Shown here piece by piece: positions 45,193 to 55,563 of a stretch of DNA of 64,000 nucleotides (positions are counted from its first letter, which is position 1; each line of letters opens with the position of its first letter). A program made the translations under genes and the position numbers. The stretch is from Lasiosphaeris hirsuta (taxonomy: Eukaryota > Ascomycota > Sordariomycetes > Sordariales > Lasiosphaeriaceae), in contig JAUKUA010000007.1 of the NCBI GenBank assembly GCA_030549175.1, forward strand, positions 1,612,001 through 1,676,000, given 5' to 3'. The notes under the pieces are model-generated. The model searched no databases and was not told the origin of the DNA. It worked only from the letters and a program-made list of their open reading frames with translations.

Positions 45193-45816
45193 TAGGACTC
45201 TGGTCCAAAGGCGCGCGGTGTCGTTCTGGAAGCATCTTTCTAACTCAATCTCGTCTGGCATCTGTTGCGGCGCATTTTGCGCAGCGATTCATGGCGTTTG
45301 ATTAAAATCATACGCTACACATAAATTTTGCAGCTTTGGCCATGGTGTTGACATGGCTCAATGTACATTAGAGGGTTGAGGGGCCGCATAAGGGAGAATA
45401 GCGACCCCATATGGCATTAACTGCATGATGACTAGATAAATATGAGATGGGAGGGGGTTTGCCTCACAGGTGCAGGATGCTGTGCTATAGCTACTTTGTA
45501 GTGGATGAGAGGGAAGCGAATGTATCATACGGATACGGTCAATGAATGATGTCCAACAAAAGTTCTTCCTGCGTGGCGTTGTCTTGAGTTGCTGTCTCCC
45601 GAATTATGCAGCGGCTGATACCTTGCCGGGCATTTTGACTAACACCTCTCTCATACAAGCCTACCTATGAATTGCATTACAAAGCCAACTATTCAATCAG
45701 TATTGTTTTTGATCTGGGTATCGCAAGCTAACACGACCTGAACTCCAACCCTCGAGACAAATACCCTCGTCGCTATAATCACCCTTAACTCCCTTCGACA
45801 ATCCTTCCCCCCCTTT
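45193..45816. other. 3'-3' intergenic
   Basis: A 620-bp spacer between convergent genes, AT-richer with no gene or RNA recognised. Confidence 0.5.
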
Positions 45817-46218
45817 CTAAACAAACTCATCAAAAGCCCTCCCGGTAACCCTCCCCTCTCGCCCCCAGGTTTTTACCCCCTCGCTCAGCAGCAGCGCTCT
45901 CTTCTCCTCCAGCCGTGGGTGATCTGCCCCGTCCCGCCCGCCGACCTTGCCCTTGAACCCGCCCAGCAGGCCCCCGGTCGCAACCACGCGGTGGCACGGG
46001 ACCTGAGGCGCAAAGGGGTTCCGGCGCAGCGCGTTGCCCACGGCCCGCGGCGAGGTAGAGAGGTGTGAGGCGAGGACGGCGTAGGTGGTAAAGCGGCCGG
46101 GGGGGATTTGCAGCAGGAGGAGGAGGACAGATTTTTGGAAGGGGGATAGGGAGGAGGAGGTTATCTGGGATTCGGGTGTTGGCTTTGGGGAGGGGCTGGG
46201 GGACTTGGTGGGTGTCAT
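45817..46218 (-). CDS. MGT1: Short O6-alkylguanine-DNA alkyltransferase (MGMT C-terminal domain)
   Basis: A single-exon 133-aa protein made almost only of the MGMT DNA-binding and catalytic domain. The active-site PCHRVV places the acceptor Cys at residue 75. Y46 (FTTYAVLA) and R58 (SPRAVGNALRRNPF) correspond to the residues of the human enzyme that open the stack and flip the base. The N-terminal domain found in larger MGMTs is missing, and a short Ser/Pro-rich leader takes its place. The retained Cys distinguishes it from ATL1-type alkyltransferase-like proteins, which have Trp there (PWHR), although the overall size is ATL-like. Suicide repair of O6-alkylguanine is expected. Confidence 0.85.
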   Translation of the reverse strand: MTPTKSPSPSPKPTPESQITSSSLSPFQKSVLLLLLQIPPGRFTTYAVLASHLSTSPRAVGNALRRNPFAPQVPCHRVVATGGLLGGFKGKVGGRDGADHPRLEEKRALLLSEGVKTWGREGRVTGRAFDEFV

Positions 46219-47394
46219 TTTGGTGGTTTTCTTTTTGGCGGCGGGCGTTTGGTTGTTGGTTGTTGGTTTGGGGTTTGCAGAGAGAGAGTGTGAGGGGGGG
46301 ATGGTTGAGATTTAGGATGCGGTCGAGTTCAAATGAGAATTCGTGGCGTGGCTGAAGAAAAAAATGTGGTCGTCCGTTGTCCGGTTTATAAAAGCAAAAA
46401 AATCGGCTGGAAGTTCAAGCGAATGGCTGACCTAGGGGATGACTCTCATGTCATCGCAAAGGCGCGTCCCAAATGAACGAAGTCGCGATTTCCTCGGCAC
46501 CTGTGGCGCGACATAGATGCGCCGTCACGTGATGCACTCACCGCCTGCCTCATGACCTCGACCACGGCTGGCAACGGAAGGTTGGGACCGCGCTCTTGCT
46601 TTTTTTCTTAGGCATGGTAGGTATCTGTATCCGTGTCTGTGCATACCTAGTGCCCCGCACTCGAATACGGAACCGTGTTTTAGTATTGCATGGGGCTCTA
46701 TAACTCTCTCCGAGTGCAGAATCTGAAGCACACTTTGGCATCCCAGTCAACGCCCTCTCCTTGGCAACAATGCGATTATTATCATGTCGACAACGTCGTC
46801 TTGCAAACAACCCGGGCGGACGCAGCTGATCAGCGTTCGGGCACTGCAGCTTGTCAGACAAACCCCCTTTGGCCATACAGAGGCTAGTGTCTGCGCGTTC
46901 TGGTGTGTATGGCCGCGGGGCAGCAGGACAGTTGGTTGGCTGGTCGGATGGCCTGTCGAGGTTGGATCGGAAGACCCGACCGCCCGCCAATCGAAGGGCG
47001 ACGTCTCGCGGTCGCATGTTGCAGGTTGCACGCGCCCGGTGTCAAGTGGAATATCCAGGGAGACAGGGAGACAAGAAGGGAGGCTTGCATACTGCCTTTC
47101 GCATGAGCTGGTGGTGCGGCAGAAGGCACGACGCCCCGCTTGAGTGGTGAAGCGCGAGTCCCCTTGAGGCCAATGAGCCCCCAGAACACCCAGAGACCCC
47201 CATAGACCCTAGCCTACCCATGGACGCGCTGGGAAGCACTGCAGTTCTGCTGTTCTATTGTCGTTCAATCAAATATATTGTTGTGTCCCGACGGTTTTCC
47301 ACGAGTCTCGCTGCTTCGCATCCCCTCTTGGCTATCTCCCCACCCTTCTCGTCGTCGAAAGTCGAAACAGTGTTGACGCCCGCAAACCGTCGCC
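46219..47394. other. Divergent intergenic region upstream of MGT1 and the Cys-module gene
   Basis: About 1.2 kb. Poly-purine runs lie close to MGT1; CT-rich leader-like sequence lies just before 47395. Multiple open frames on both strands are not supported. Confidence 0.45.
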
Positions 47395-49691
47395 ATGAGC
47401 CGAAAATGCAGGAGCGAGGGCTGTACCGCCGAGATATTGTACAAGACGCTCGAGGGGGCCTACGTTGATCCCACCGAAAGGAGGCCCGGGGGCATCAGGT
47501 CGCCTCCCGATCGAGGCTCGCCCAACCCCTACCACCGCTACTCAACTGGTTCGGCGCCGGTGCTGTCCCAGTATTGCAGGCAGCGTGAGCTTCTTCATCT
47601 CTGTTCTATCTCTTTTCTCGAGGCTTGGGGGCCATAACTCACGTATCCGGCCAGATACTTGCTGCCACTTCATGAAGGAAGAAGGCTGCACTAACAAGAA
47701 ACCACGACACGACTCCGTCTGCGCTATTCGTAAGTCGTGTTAGCCGCCGCTGAAGCGATCATCGAGTTTAATCATCACTAGACGCACAATGTCCAATAAA
47801 AAACTGCACTCAGGCCCGGGGGCAGTACTGCGATACGCAGTTTGATCACATCTCTGGTGCCCTGCCCAGATATTCACGCTATGATCTCTGCTTCGACCGT
47901 GAGTTTCAAAAAACCGTCGCAAGGTCACCGCGATAGCTAACATAGTCTAGACAAGTGTACTGTGCGGCAATGTCAGAAGCTCCGGTCACCAAGAAGCATA
48001 TTTTGTCAAGCTCGTCAGTCGTGCCCAACCGCCCTCACCAGCTGCTACAACGATGCTAACCGATTATAGATGGCTGCCATGTCGAAGGTTGCAAAAACAT
48101 GAGCCAGGAGAAGGCAAACTGCTGCGAAGAGCGTGAGATACTGCCCCGTTACACCCTCGTTGGTCTGCGAGGTAACACTTCTGACTCTGCAAATAGACCA
48201 GTGCCAAGAGGATGGTTGTCGTACGATAGTCGATGGCGACTACCCCTATTGCGCAATGCGTAAGACTAGTCCCCCGTCGTGTTCTGGTTCACGAGACAAC
48301 GTGGGCAGTATTTAACGTATCTCCAGATATCCAATGCAAGATCAAACCTTGCGGAATGACCCGACACTTCCTCCCCAAGACAAAAGAATACCTCGCCTTT
48401 TGCACCGACCGTGGGTTTAATCGACTCTATCGTGCTGCCTGAAATGTACCCTCTAACCTTTCACCAATATATAGACGCCACCTGCGAGGTCAACCGCTGC
48501 CGGGACACAAAGTTGGAGCGCTCTCCCTTCTGTGCCATACACACCTGTCATGAGAGGGACTGCAGTAGGAATTCCCAGGGGAACCCCTACTGCCCCGAGC
48601 GTAAGTCTTGCCTAACCTCGTTGGTAACACTCTAACTCTTCCGTGATTTAGATGGGTGCACTGAGATTAGATGCGAGAATCCCAAGCTGCGGTCTTCTGA
48701 GAGTCTGATCAAGTACAAGTTTTGCGCTCTGCGTGAGTTCAGCCCAGCTAGCTACCTTGAGAGAGTGAGCAGTTCTGACGAGTGTGATAGACACTTGCCG
48801 AGGCGAGGAATGTCAGGAGTTTGTTGACCGACTCGCCGTCTTTTGCAAAGCCCGTAGGTTCTAATGAAGATGGAACAACTGTAAAGAGACACTAACCAAT
48901 ACACAATGTGCAGATGGCTGCTCCAAGGAAAAATGTCACCAAGAAGCCATGGCTGAGCAGTTTTGCCTGGACCGTAAGTTTGATCTCCGATTTACCATCC
49001 CGCTCCCACCTCTAACGTCTCCCCACTCCTGTTAGACCTCAAAGCCGAATACATGGCCCAAGGCGAACGTATCGCTCGCGGAAGAGACACCGGCCGTACT
49101 TACCCGCCACCCACGCGTGACTACTACACTGCGGCACAGCGAGGCAGGGGAAGGACCGCCCGCACGGGTTCCGTCACCGACACAGTGACGGAGGTTGATG
49201 AGACCGACTCGGAGGACGACCGCGGCGATATCACGAATGGAATTCGTGGATTATTCGCTGGGTCCAACCTCAGCAACGACAGCAAGACTAGCAACGGCAA
49301 CGGTGCCAACGGCAACGGCACCAATGTCAACGGCAGCGGTAACGGCACTGAAAAAAACACAGCCAACAACTCCCAAAAGAGACAGGAGAAGCGAGGCCGC
49401 GCCCCGACCGTGCCTCCTGCACCTTTCGGCAACGACAGCAAGGTCAGCAACAACAGCAACTCTCGGAAGAAGAAGAAGCAGCAGTCTCCTGGGAACTGGG
49501 ACGTCTCCCATTCCCCACGGTCCATGGGATCGGCCGACTCGCTGATGGCCGAGCAGGGCTTCTCAGGTTTCGATACTGACAATGCCGGCGGCGCCGCCCC
49601 ATCTGCCGCTGGCATCGACAACATTGCTACCACCAGCAACATCAGTGGCGGCGCTGGTGTCAGAACGAAGAACGGCAAAAGGGAAATGTGA
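47395..49691 (+). CDS. Twelve-module C-x4-C..C-x2-H protein with one module per exon
   Basis: Twelve exons: 47395-47584, 47655-47729, 47782-47898, 47951-48013, 48070-48132, 48197-48259, 48327-48410, 48475-48600, 48652-48732, 48791-48853, 48914-48973 and 49036-49691, about 546 aa. Residues 1-329 are a tandem array of about 12 units with the plan C-x4-C, 8-17 residues, aromatic or hydrophobic residue, C-x2-H. Examples are YCAMH, FCTDH, YCPEH and FCLDH closures. Every one of the 11 introns cuts the closing His codon after its first C, so all internal exons are phase 1-1 and several are exactly 60 or 63 nt. Exon 8 holds two modules. The tail (330-546) is disordered: an acidic patch, an Asn/Gly/Ser-rich stretch and basic KRGRAP/RKKKKQQ segments. 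The spacing recalls zinc knuckles of WRKY19-like repeat proteins in plants and oomycetes. Zinc binding is inferred; function unknown. Confidence 0.82.
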
Positions 49692-50196
49692 TGACATTGG
49701 CAGAATCTCCTTTGCTAAATCGAGAGTATACCCGGTGTTGGCGACGGTAAATGGGCAAGCGAGCACAAAACGGAGATTGGCAAGTTGGTTAGAGGATGAA
49801 CGATGTTATGAGTCACGCGTTATGATGGAGTTTGTTTACAGCGTGTTGGCCTTGGTCCCTTTTCTTGGATACCCTTTCGGAGACTGGAAGGTTTCTTTCC
49901 CACCCAGCCTGAAAGTCGGGAAATGGCGCCTGCTATCTATATTGGGTGGATGTTGTCCCGACTTTCAGGAATACCCATTACTTCTTCATGATTATCCTTT
50001 CAGTGTTATGAGAACCGGCAGCTTGCTCGTCCTGAGCAAGGACAAATGCCGAGATAGACGAGACCAAATATCCATTCTTCCCCGATTACTCATTAGCAGA
50101 TCCACAAGTCCAAGCCTATGCGGTTCTTGACCAGGCCCAAGTCGACATATTGGAATCCCCATTTGCATCCTTGATACTCTTCTCACCCAGCCCCCT
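49692..50196. other. 3'-3' intergenic
   Basis: About 500 bp between convergent genes. A 182-codon frame overlapping the end of the Cys-module gene runs into it but has no recognisable content. Confidence 0.45.
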
Positions 50197-50925
50197 TCAA
50201 TCGCCAGTATCCACCTCCAAGTCAATCTGCACGCCATTCGAGATGCCGTAATCCGCCAGCGACAGCTGGTCCTTGAACGGCCTCTCCCCCTGTCTCTTCA
50301 GCAAAATCTCATGCGGTTCGCGCCCGACCTTCATGGCCACCATGACCTTGAAGTCCTTGATCTTGTCGCTCGCAAACGCCGGGATCTGCGCCTTGGTACC
50401 GAGCCGGTCGTTGACGGTCACGATAATCATCTCCTCCTGCATCCCACCGCCCGCCACGGCAGGGGGAGGGGGAGGCCGCGTGGGCGGGGCGTCCTTCCTG
50501 GGCCGCCGCTCGTGCTCACCCCTTGGTGCGCCGCCGTCCCGATCTCTCTTCGGAGCCCCATCGTTTTTGCTGTTGCCATCTCGATCCCGATCCCGCCTCG
50601 GCGACCGGTCTCGCCTCGACGATGCGCCCGAGTCTCTGTCGTTGTTGCCATCCCGATCCCGATCCCTTCTCGGCGACCTCGCCCGGCCGCCTCCGCGTCC
50701 TCCTCTCTCGCCGTCCCGGTCGCGATCCCGTCGCGGCGACCGATCGCGGTATCCCCTCTGCAGCCCGTCGCTTGCGCCGCGGTCGCGGTCGCCGGCGCGC
50801 TCGTCGTCGTAGTTGGGGTTGCGCTTCTCTTTCCAGCGGAAGCCGCCACCGCCACCGCTTCCTTTGGGTCGGCGCGGGGGCGAGCGTGAGCGTGAGCGCG
50901 ATCGTTTTCGCGGCGAGTCAGCCAT
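50197..50925 (-). CDS. Hub1/UBL5-like ubiquitin fold with an RS/RD-rich N-terminal extension
   Basis: A single exon encoding 242 aa. Residues 1 to about 165 are an RS/RD/RG-rich low-complexity region opening with RKRSRSRSRSPPRRPKG and repeating SPRRDRDRDG. The last 75 residues, from MIIVTVNDRLGTKAQIPAF to the C-terminus, match the Hub1/UBL5 fold: the NDRLG start, a KIKDFKVMVAMKVG helix and the FKDQLSLADYGISNGVQIDLEV end. Hub1 binds HIND motifs of Snu66 and Prp38 and tunes 5' splice-site choice. Free Hub1 is about 73 aa and ends in Tyr-Tyr; here that is replaced by VDTGD. The RS arm supports a spliceosomal role, which remains an inference. Confidence 0.82.
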   Translation of the reverse strand: MADSPRKRSRSRSRSPPRRPKGSGGGGGFRWKEKRNPNYDDERAGDRDRGASDGLQRGYRDRSPRRDRDRDGERGGRGGGRARSPRRDRDRDGNNDRDSGASSRRDRSPRRDRDRDGNSKNDGAPKRDRDGGAPRGEHERRPRKDAPPTRPPPPPAVAGGGMQEEMIIVTVNDRLGTKAQIPAFASDKIKDFKVMVAMKVGREPHEILLKRQGERPFKDQLSLADYGISNGVQIDLEVDTGD

Positions 50926-51565
50926 GTTTGGGTGACTGGCTGTTTGGTGTTTTGTGATGGTTAATCAGGGGACTCAGATGGTGGGTGGGCCTTGTTGGCG
51001 AGGTGAGGTGTTGCTGGCAACCTGGGGCGAATTTTAGTGGGGCTTAGACGTCTTATCGGTGATGGCAGGGACGATAAGGCGATGTTGGAGAAAGCAGAAG
51101 AACATCCTCACCATTCCTCAGAGTAGGTGAGGGGAAGAGATCTGGGGAAAATGTCTGAATTGCTGCAGTGTTCTACCGAGTAGAGCTCTAGAGTACAATT
51201 TGGTGTCCAGATGAATATCTAGACGTACGGCAAAAACAGGAGGCAAGGCAAAACAAGGATGATTGGTATAAACTATTTATAAACCTTTTGATTTTTGATG
51301 CTCTCAGACGCCCGACACACACTCTCAGAGTTACTCCTCGAAGTAGAGGGCCGCGCCCATCATAATCCAGCAGCCAGCCTCCTTTGCTCTCTTCATCACG
51401 ACGAAAATGCAGTGCCGCCGAGACGGCCGAATCGCAGACAAATGCTCCAATTACGCCGTCCCTGCCACCCAATCCAAACGCCAGTAGTTATCAACGAGTT
51501 AGTATGCCCCGAGGGTTGTATCATACAGAGGCAGAAATTCTAAAAAAGCTGGAAACGTCTCAGCT
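50926..51565. other. Intergenic between the Hub1-like gene and NOP58
   Basis: About 640 bp, comprising the upstream region of the Hub1-like gene and the NOP58 3' flank. No gene or RNA is recognised. Confidence 0.5.
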
Positions 51566-53663
51566 TCATGCCTCGACATCCTTGTGGTGCTTCTTCTTCT
51601 TCTTCTTTGGCTTCTCCTCTTTCGTATGTGTCTCCTCTACCTTGTCCTCCTCCTCGTCGCGTTGGCGCTTGGAGCTCTTGCTCTTGACCTTGACTGGTGT
51701 CTCGGCTGCCTCCTCCTCCTCCTCCTCAGCAGCAGCAGCAGCAGCCTTGAGATCCTTCCTGCTCAGGATCTCGAGGTTGCCATCGGCCGTGAGCTTAATT
51801 TGGCCCTTCTCGTAACGACGAGAGAACTTGGAAACTGACATGCCAGCCGACTTGGCGAGGCGCTCAAAATCCTTCTCAGCCAACTTCTTGGGTATAGGGG
51901 TCGACTCTACTGCCTTGGCCTTCTTTGATGAAGCGGGTGTACCGGCCCCCTGGGGCTCCTTGTGTGACTTCTTAGACTTCTTATCCTTCTTCTTGGACTT
52001 CTTAGCCTCGGCCTCCGAGTCAGAATCCTCAACGGCAGCCTTCATCTTAGGGGAGGGATCTTCCATCTCCTCATCGCTCGACTCAACGTCGGCCATCTCC
52101 TCATCTACAACCTCAATAAGAGGCTTCTTGGCCGGTGCCTCGTCCGCGAGCAGACCATCGGCATCGATGTTATATTTACGAGCCTCCTTGATATCCCACT
52201 TAGAAGGAGCGCCGAGCGCCATACCATTAGGTCCAACCGAAGTGGTCTTGGCAAGGGGCTTGCCCTCGAGGTGGCGCAGGTTGTTCTCAAGCTTGGCGCG
52301 AGCACGAATGCCAAGGTTGGCGCGTGTCTCGTCATCCGCATCCTCGTCAAACTCGGCCAAGGCATCGGTACGGACACCGAGAGCCACCTTGGAAGCAAGC
52401 TGGCGAGCCATCTTGCCCTTGTTGGCTCCGGATGCCTGACCGACCAGAGAGGCATGGTAGATAAGACCGTACTTGGGGGTTGCGTGCTTGGTCTTCAGCG
52501 CGCGGAAAAGAGCCTTCTCGGCACCCAGGATCTGTATGGTCGAACCGGGGTTCTTCGCCAAGCTCATGAGCGAGCCGGCGTGGGCGATCAGTCTGGCGCC
52601 AACGAGAGCACCGAGGAGCTCAGTCATGTTGGGCGAGATGGCCCTCATGCGGTTCTCGAGGTACTCCGAGAGTTGCTTACGGTACTCTGAATAACGGATG
52701 ACTTGCTCGGCAAGCAGGGTGATGTTTGTCAAATCCTCTTCGCTAATCTCGGTTCCCATGCTGATATCGGCAGCCGCTTTGACGGCCGTCTCGATCTCGT
52801 GGGGAAGAATTTCGGACAAATCGGCATCGGGCGCATTGTTCCGGATACCCATGGTGACAATGATGCGGGCATAAGAGAGGTTGTCGGGGAGAATCTTAGC
52901 CAGCTCAGGGAAATGCCATCCGTACCACTCCTTCACGCGCATGGCGTATGTGTTTAGCTCCTTGTCGAGGTCGTCCAAGAGGTTGACGGCGTGGACAATC
53001 ATAACATCGACCTTGTCGGGGGAGAACTTAAGTCTGTGGCGTGAAAGCGAGTGGGAAAGACCGAGAGACATCTCCTGGAAGTTCTCAGGAAGCATGCCGG
53101 GGATCAAATCGGGAAGATGCTGACGGATAGCACGGAAAAGTTCGTTGGTAGTGGAATCCGAAATGGGCTTGATGTTGAGCTCCGGCAGCTTGAGGATCGA
53201 GCTCCCCAGCTTGGTCTCGGCGACGGCTAGCGAAATCTTCTTCTCATCCTTGAAGTCGTTGAGCAGGTGGGCCAACTTGGGTGTAACCTTGCCCTCAATC
53301 AGGCCTGTGATCTCCTCGAGCGCACTTGCGGCGCTGTCGAACTTGACGAACTCCTTGTACTTGATCCTGTAGACTGTTGGTAAATGGGGATGGGCGGGGG
53401 ATAGACAGAGACGACTTACTCCTTGACGATCTTGTCAACGGTGGACAGACGATTACTGATGTTATCATCGTCAAGCAGCTTCTTGTCGGCAGCCTTGAAG
53501 AGGCCATAGCTGTGGTTGTGTTAGCATTTCCGACTCAATTGCGTGAGGAAAAAGGGAAAAAATCGGCGGGCGCTGCAGTCGCAGATGCAGCTGTGCGAAC
53601 GCGATGCAATTGGAGAAGAAGGACGTACCCGGCGCTGGTCTCTGTAAGAATAAAGAGAGGCAT
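51566..53663 (-). CDS. NOP58: Nucleolar protein 58 (box C/D snoRNP core)
   Basis: A core protein of box C/D snoRNPs that guide rRNA 2'-O-methylation. Exons on -: 53663-53629, 53509-53420 and 53366-51566, about 641 aa. It starts [22 protein letters not shown], followed by the NOP5NT domain and [18 protein letters not shown]. The NOSIC and Nop domains follow, with [48 protein letters not shown] and [17 protein letters not shown]. The C-terminus has Glu/Asp clusters and a Lys-rich nucleolar tail. For the second intron the downstream AG (after TCTACAG) was chosen because the upstream CAACAG would shift the frame; the resulting KEIKYKEF matches the yeast spacing. Divergent from VMA6 with 377 bp between starts. 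Confidence 0.92.
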
Positions 53664-54040
53664 GATGGGCAACGAGCTGCCTTGGATCCCAAGTGCTCTT
53701 GCAATATGAAATGCGGAGTGGAGGAAGCAGTAGTTGACTGTTCCTCGTTCTTGCGATTCACCGAGGCCTCGAAGGAAAAAAGTCGAGAGCGAAGAACAAT
53801 TTTTTTTTGCACCAGTTTGGATCCAAGCTCGTTCAAGTGGGGGCGGTGGCCCGAGCGTGACGAACATGGAAAAGGTACGTACCTTTCTCTCCGGCCTCTC
53901 AGCCAAAGGGCCATGCACGGCCCCATCCAACCTTCGGACGAGCGAGCCTGGATTGACTCTGACTGCACGTCGCGAGCTCCATCACAAGTCAGGGACATCG
54001 CCCCCAATCTCCAGAGATTCACGGCAACAGGCAGTGCAAC
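53664..54040. promoter_or_regulatory. Bidirectional promoter NOP58 / VMA6
   Basis: A 377-bp spacer between divergent starts. No other gene is seen. Confidence 0.5.
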
Positions 54041-55310
54041 ATGGAGGGTCTTTACTTCAACGTCAACAATGGGTATGATGCATCTCCGATTTCCTCGTTT
54101 CCCTGCGCGTTGGCAGATGCTAACTATGGGGTCCAGCTACCTTGAGGGCATTGTTCGTGGGTACCGCAACGGCCTACTCACCGGCGCAAACTACACCAAT
54201 ATGACACAATGCGAGACCATCGATGGTCCGTCTTACCCCCCCTTCTCCGATAATTTTGTGGTGGATGTTCTGACTATTTCCCAGATCTCAAGCTCCAACT
54301 CGGGCCAGCCTACGGCGACTTCCTCGCCTCCCTCCCCCCGAATCCGTCCACTTCCAGCCTTGCCGCCAAGACGACCGACAAGCTCGTCGCCGAGTTTCGC
54401 TATGTCCGGGCAAATGCGGTCGGTTCTCTCGCCAAGTTCATGGACTACCTGACCTACGGCTACATGATCGACAATGTTGCCCTGCTCATCACAGGCACCC
54501 TCCACGAGCGGGACACGCGCGAGTTGCTGGACCGATGCCACCCCCTTGGCTGGTTCGAGACGATGCCCGTCCTGTGTGTGGCAACAAACATCGAGGAGCT
54601 CTACAACAGCGTCTTGATTGAGACGCCACTTGCCCCCTACTTCCAGGGCAGTCTGAGCCACCAGGACCTCGACGAGCTCAACATTGAGATTGTCCGCAAC
54701 ACGCTCTACAAGAACTACCTGGAAGACTTCTACCAGTTCGTTAACTCACACCCCGACATGGTCGGAACCCCCACCGCCGAGGTTATGTCAGAGATCCTCG
54801 AGTTTGAGGCCGACAGACGGGCCATCAATATCACGCTCAACTCGTTTGGCACAGAGCTCTCCAAGGCGGACCGTAATAAGCTGTACCCGACTTTCGGCCT
54901 GTTGTATCCTGAGGGGACGCTCATGCTGTCGCGGGCTGATGACTTCGAGGGGGTCAGGTTGGCTGTCGATGGTATTGCCGATTACAAGAACTTTTTCGAG
55001 GCGGCCGGTCTCGGTGGCGGTAGCGGCCCTGGAAACATGGCCGGCGGCACTGGGTCGGATGGCAAGACGTTGGAGGACATGTTCTACCAAAAGGAGATGG
55101 AGATCTCCAAGGGCGCCTTCACAAGGCAGTTCACTTTCGCAATTGTCTATGCTTGGGTCAAGCTGAGGGAGCAGGTAAGTCACCACTTTTATGCCCGAGG
55201 GACCGTCAGCTAACATAACCCCAAAGGAAATTCGCAATATCACATGGATTGCGGAGTGCATAGCGCAGAACCAGAAGGAGCGCATTGGCAATTATATTAG
55301 CGTGTTCTGA
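54041..55310 (+). CDS. VMA6: V-type ATPase subunit d (VMA6)
   Basis: Subunit d of the V0 sector, which links the rotor to the V1 central stalk. Exons 54041-54072, 54137-54225, 54285-55174 and 55227-55310 give about 364 aa, the usual size. The N-terminus MEGLYFNVNNGYLEGIVRGYRNGLL and the ETIDDLKLQL region are rebuilt by splicing. The conserved NALLTGTLHERD-like segment (here NVALLITGTLHERD), LGWFETM and a C-terminal NITWIAECIAQNQKERIGNYISVF end are all present. The Gly-rich insert at about residues 274-290 is typical of fungal VMA6. The protein acts at the vacuolar membrane. Confidence 0.95.
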
Positions 55311-55563
55311 TGGGCTGTGGCTACTTTTATTGCATTTCCGTTCTGTAGAGTAGCCATGTACTTAGGTCGCCCCGAGTATAAGATTAATCACTAAGGTAGG
55401 ACAAGGCGTATGGGCGAAAAGCCGAGGAAGCGGCTCAGTGATGCGGGGATAGGGGAATCGTGGTATGTTCCTGTCTATTTGTTGATATTGTACAATGCAT
55501 AGAGAAGTTACAGCATAGTTATTACATGATGTACCCCTCTCAGTTATGTCCTCTTAGGGACCA

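Noticed and set aside
50273..50889. Long + strand frames opposite the Hub1-like gene
   Set aside because: Antisense of the RD/RS repeats, which lack stop codons by composition.
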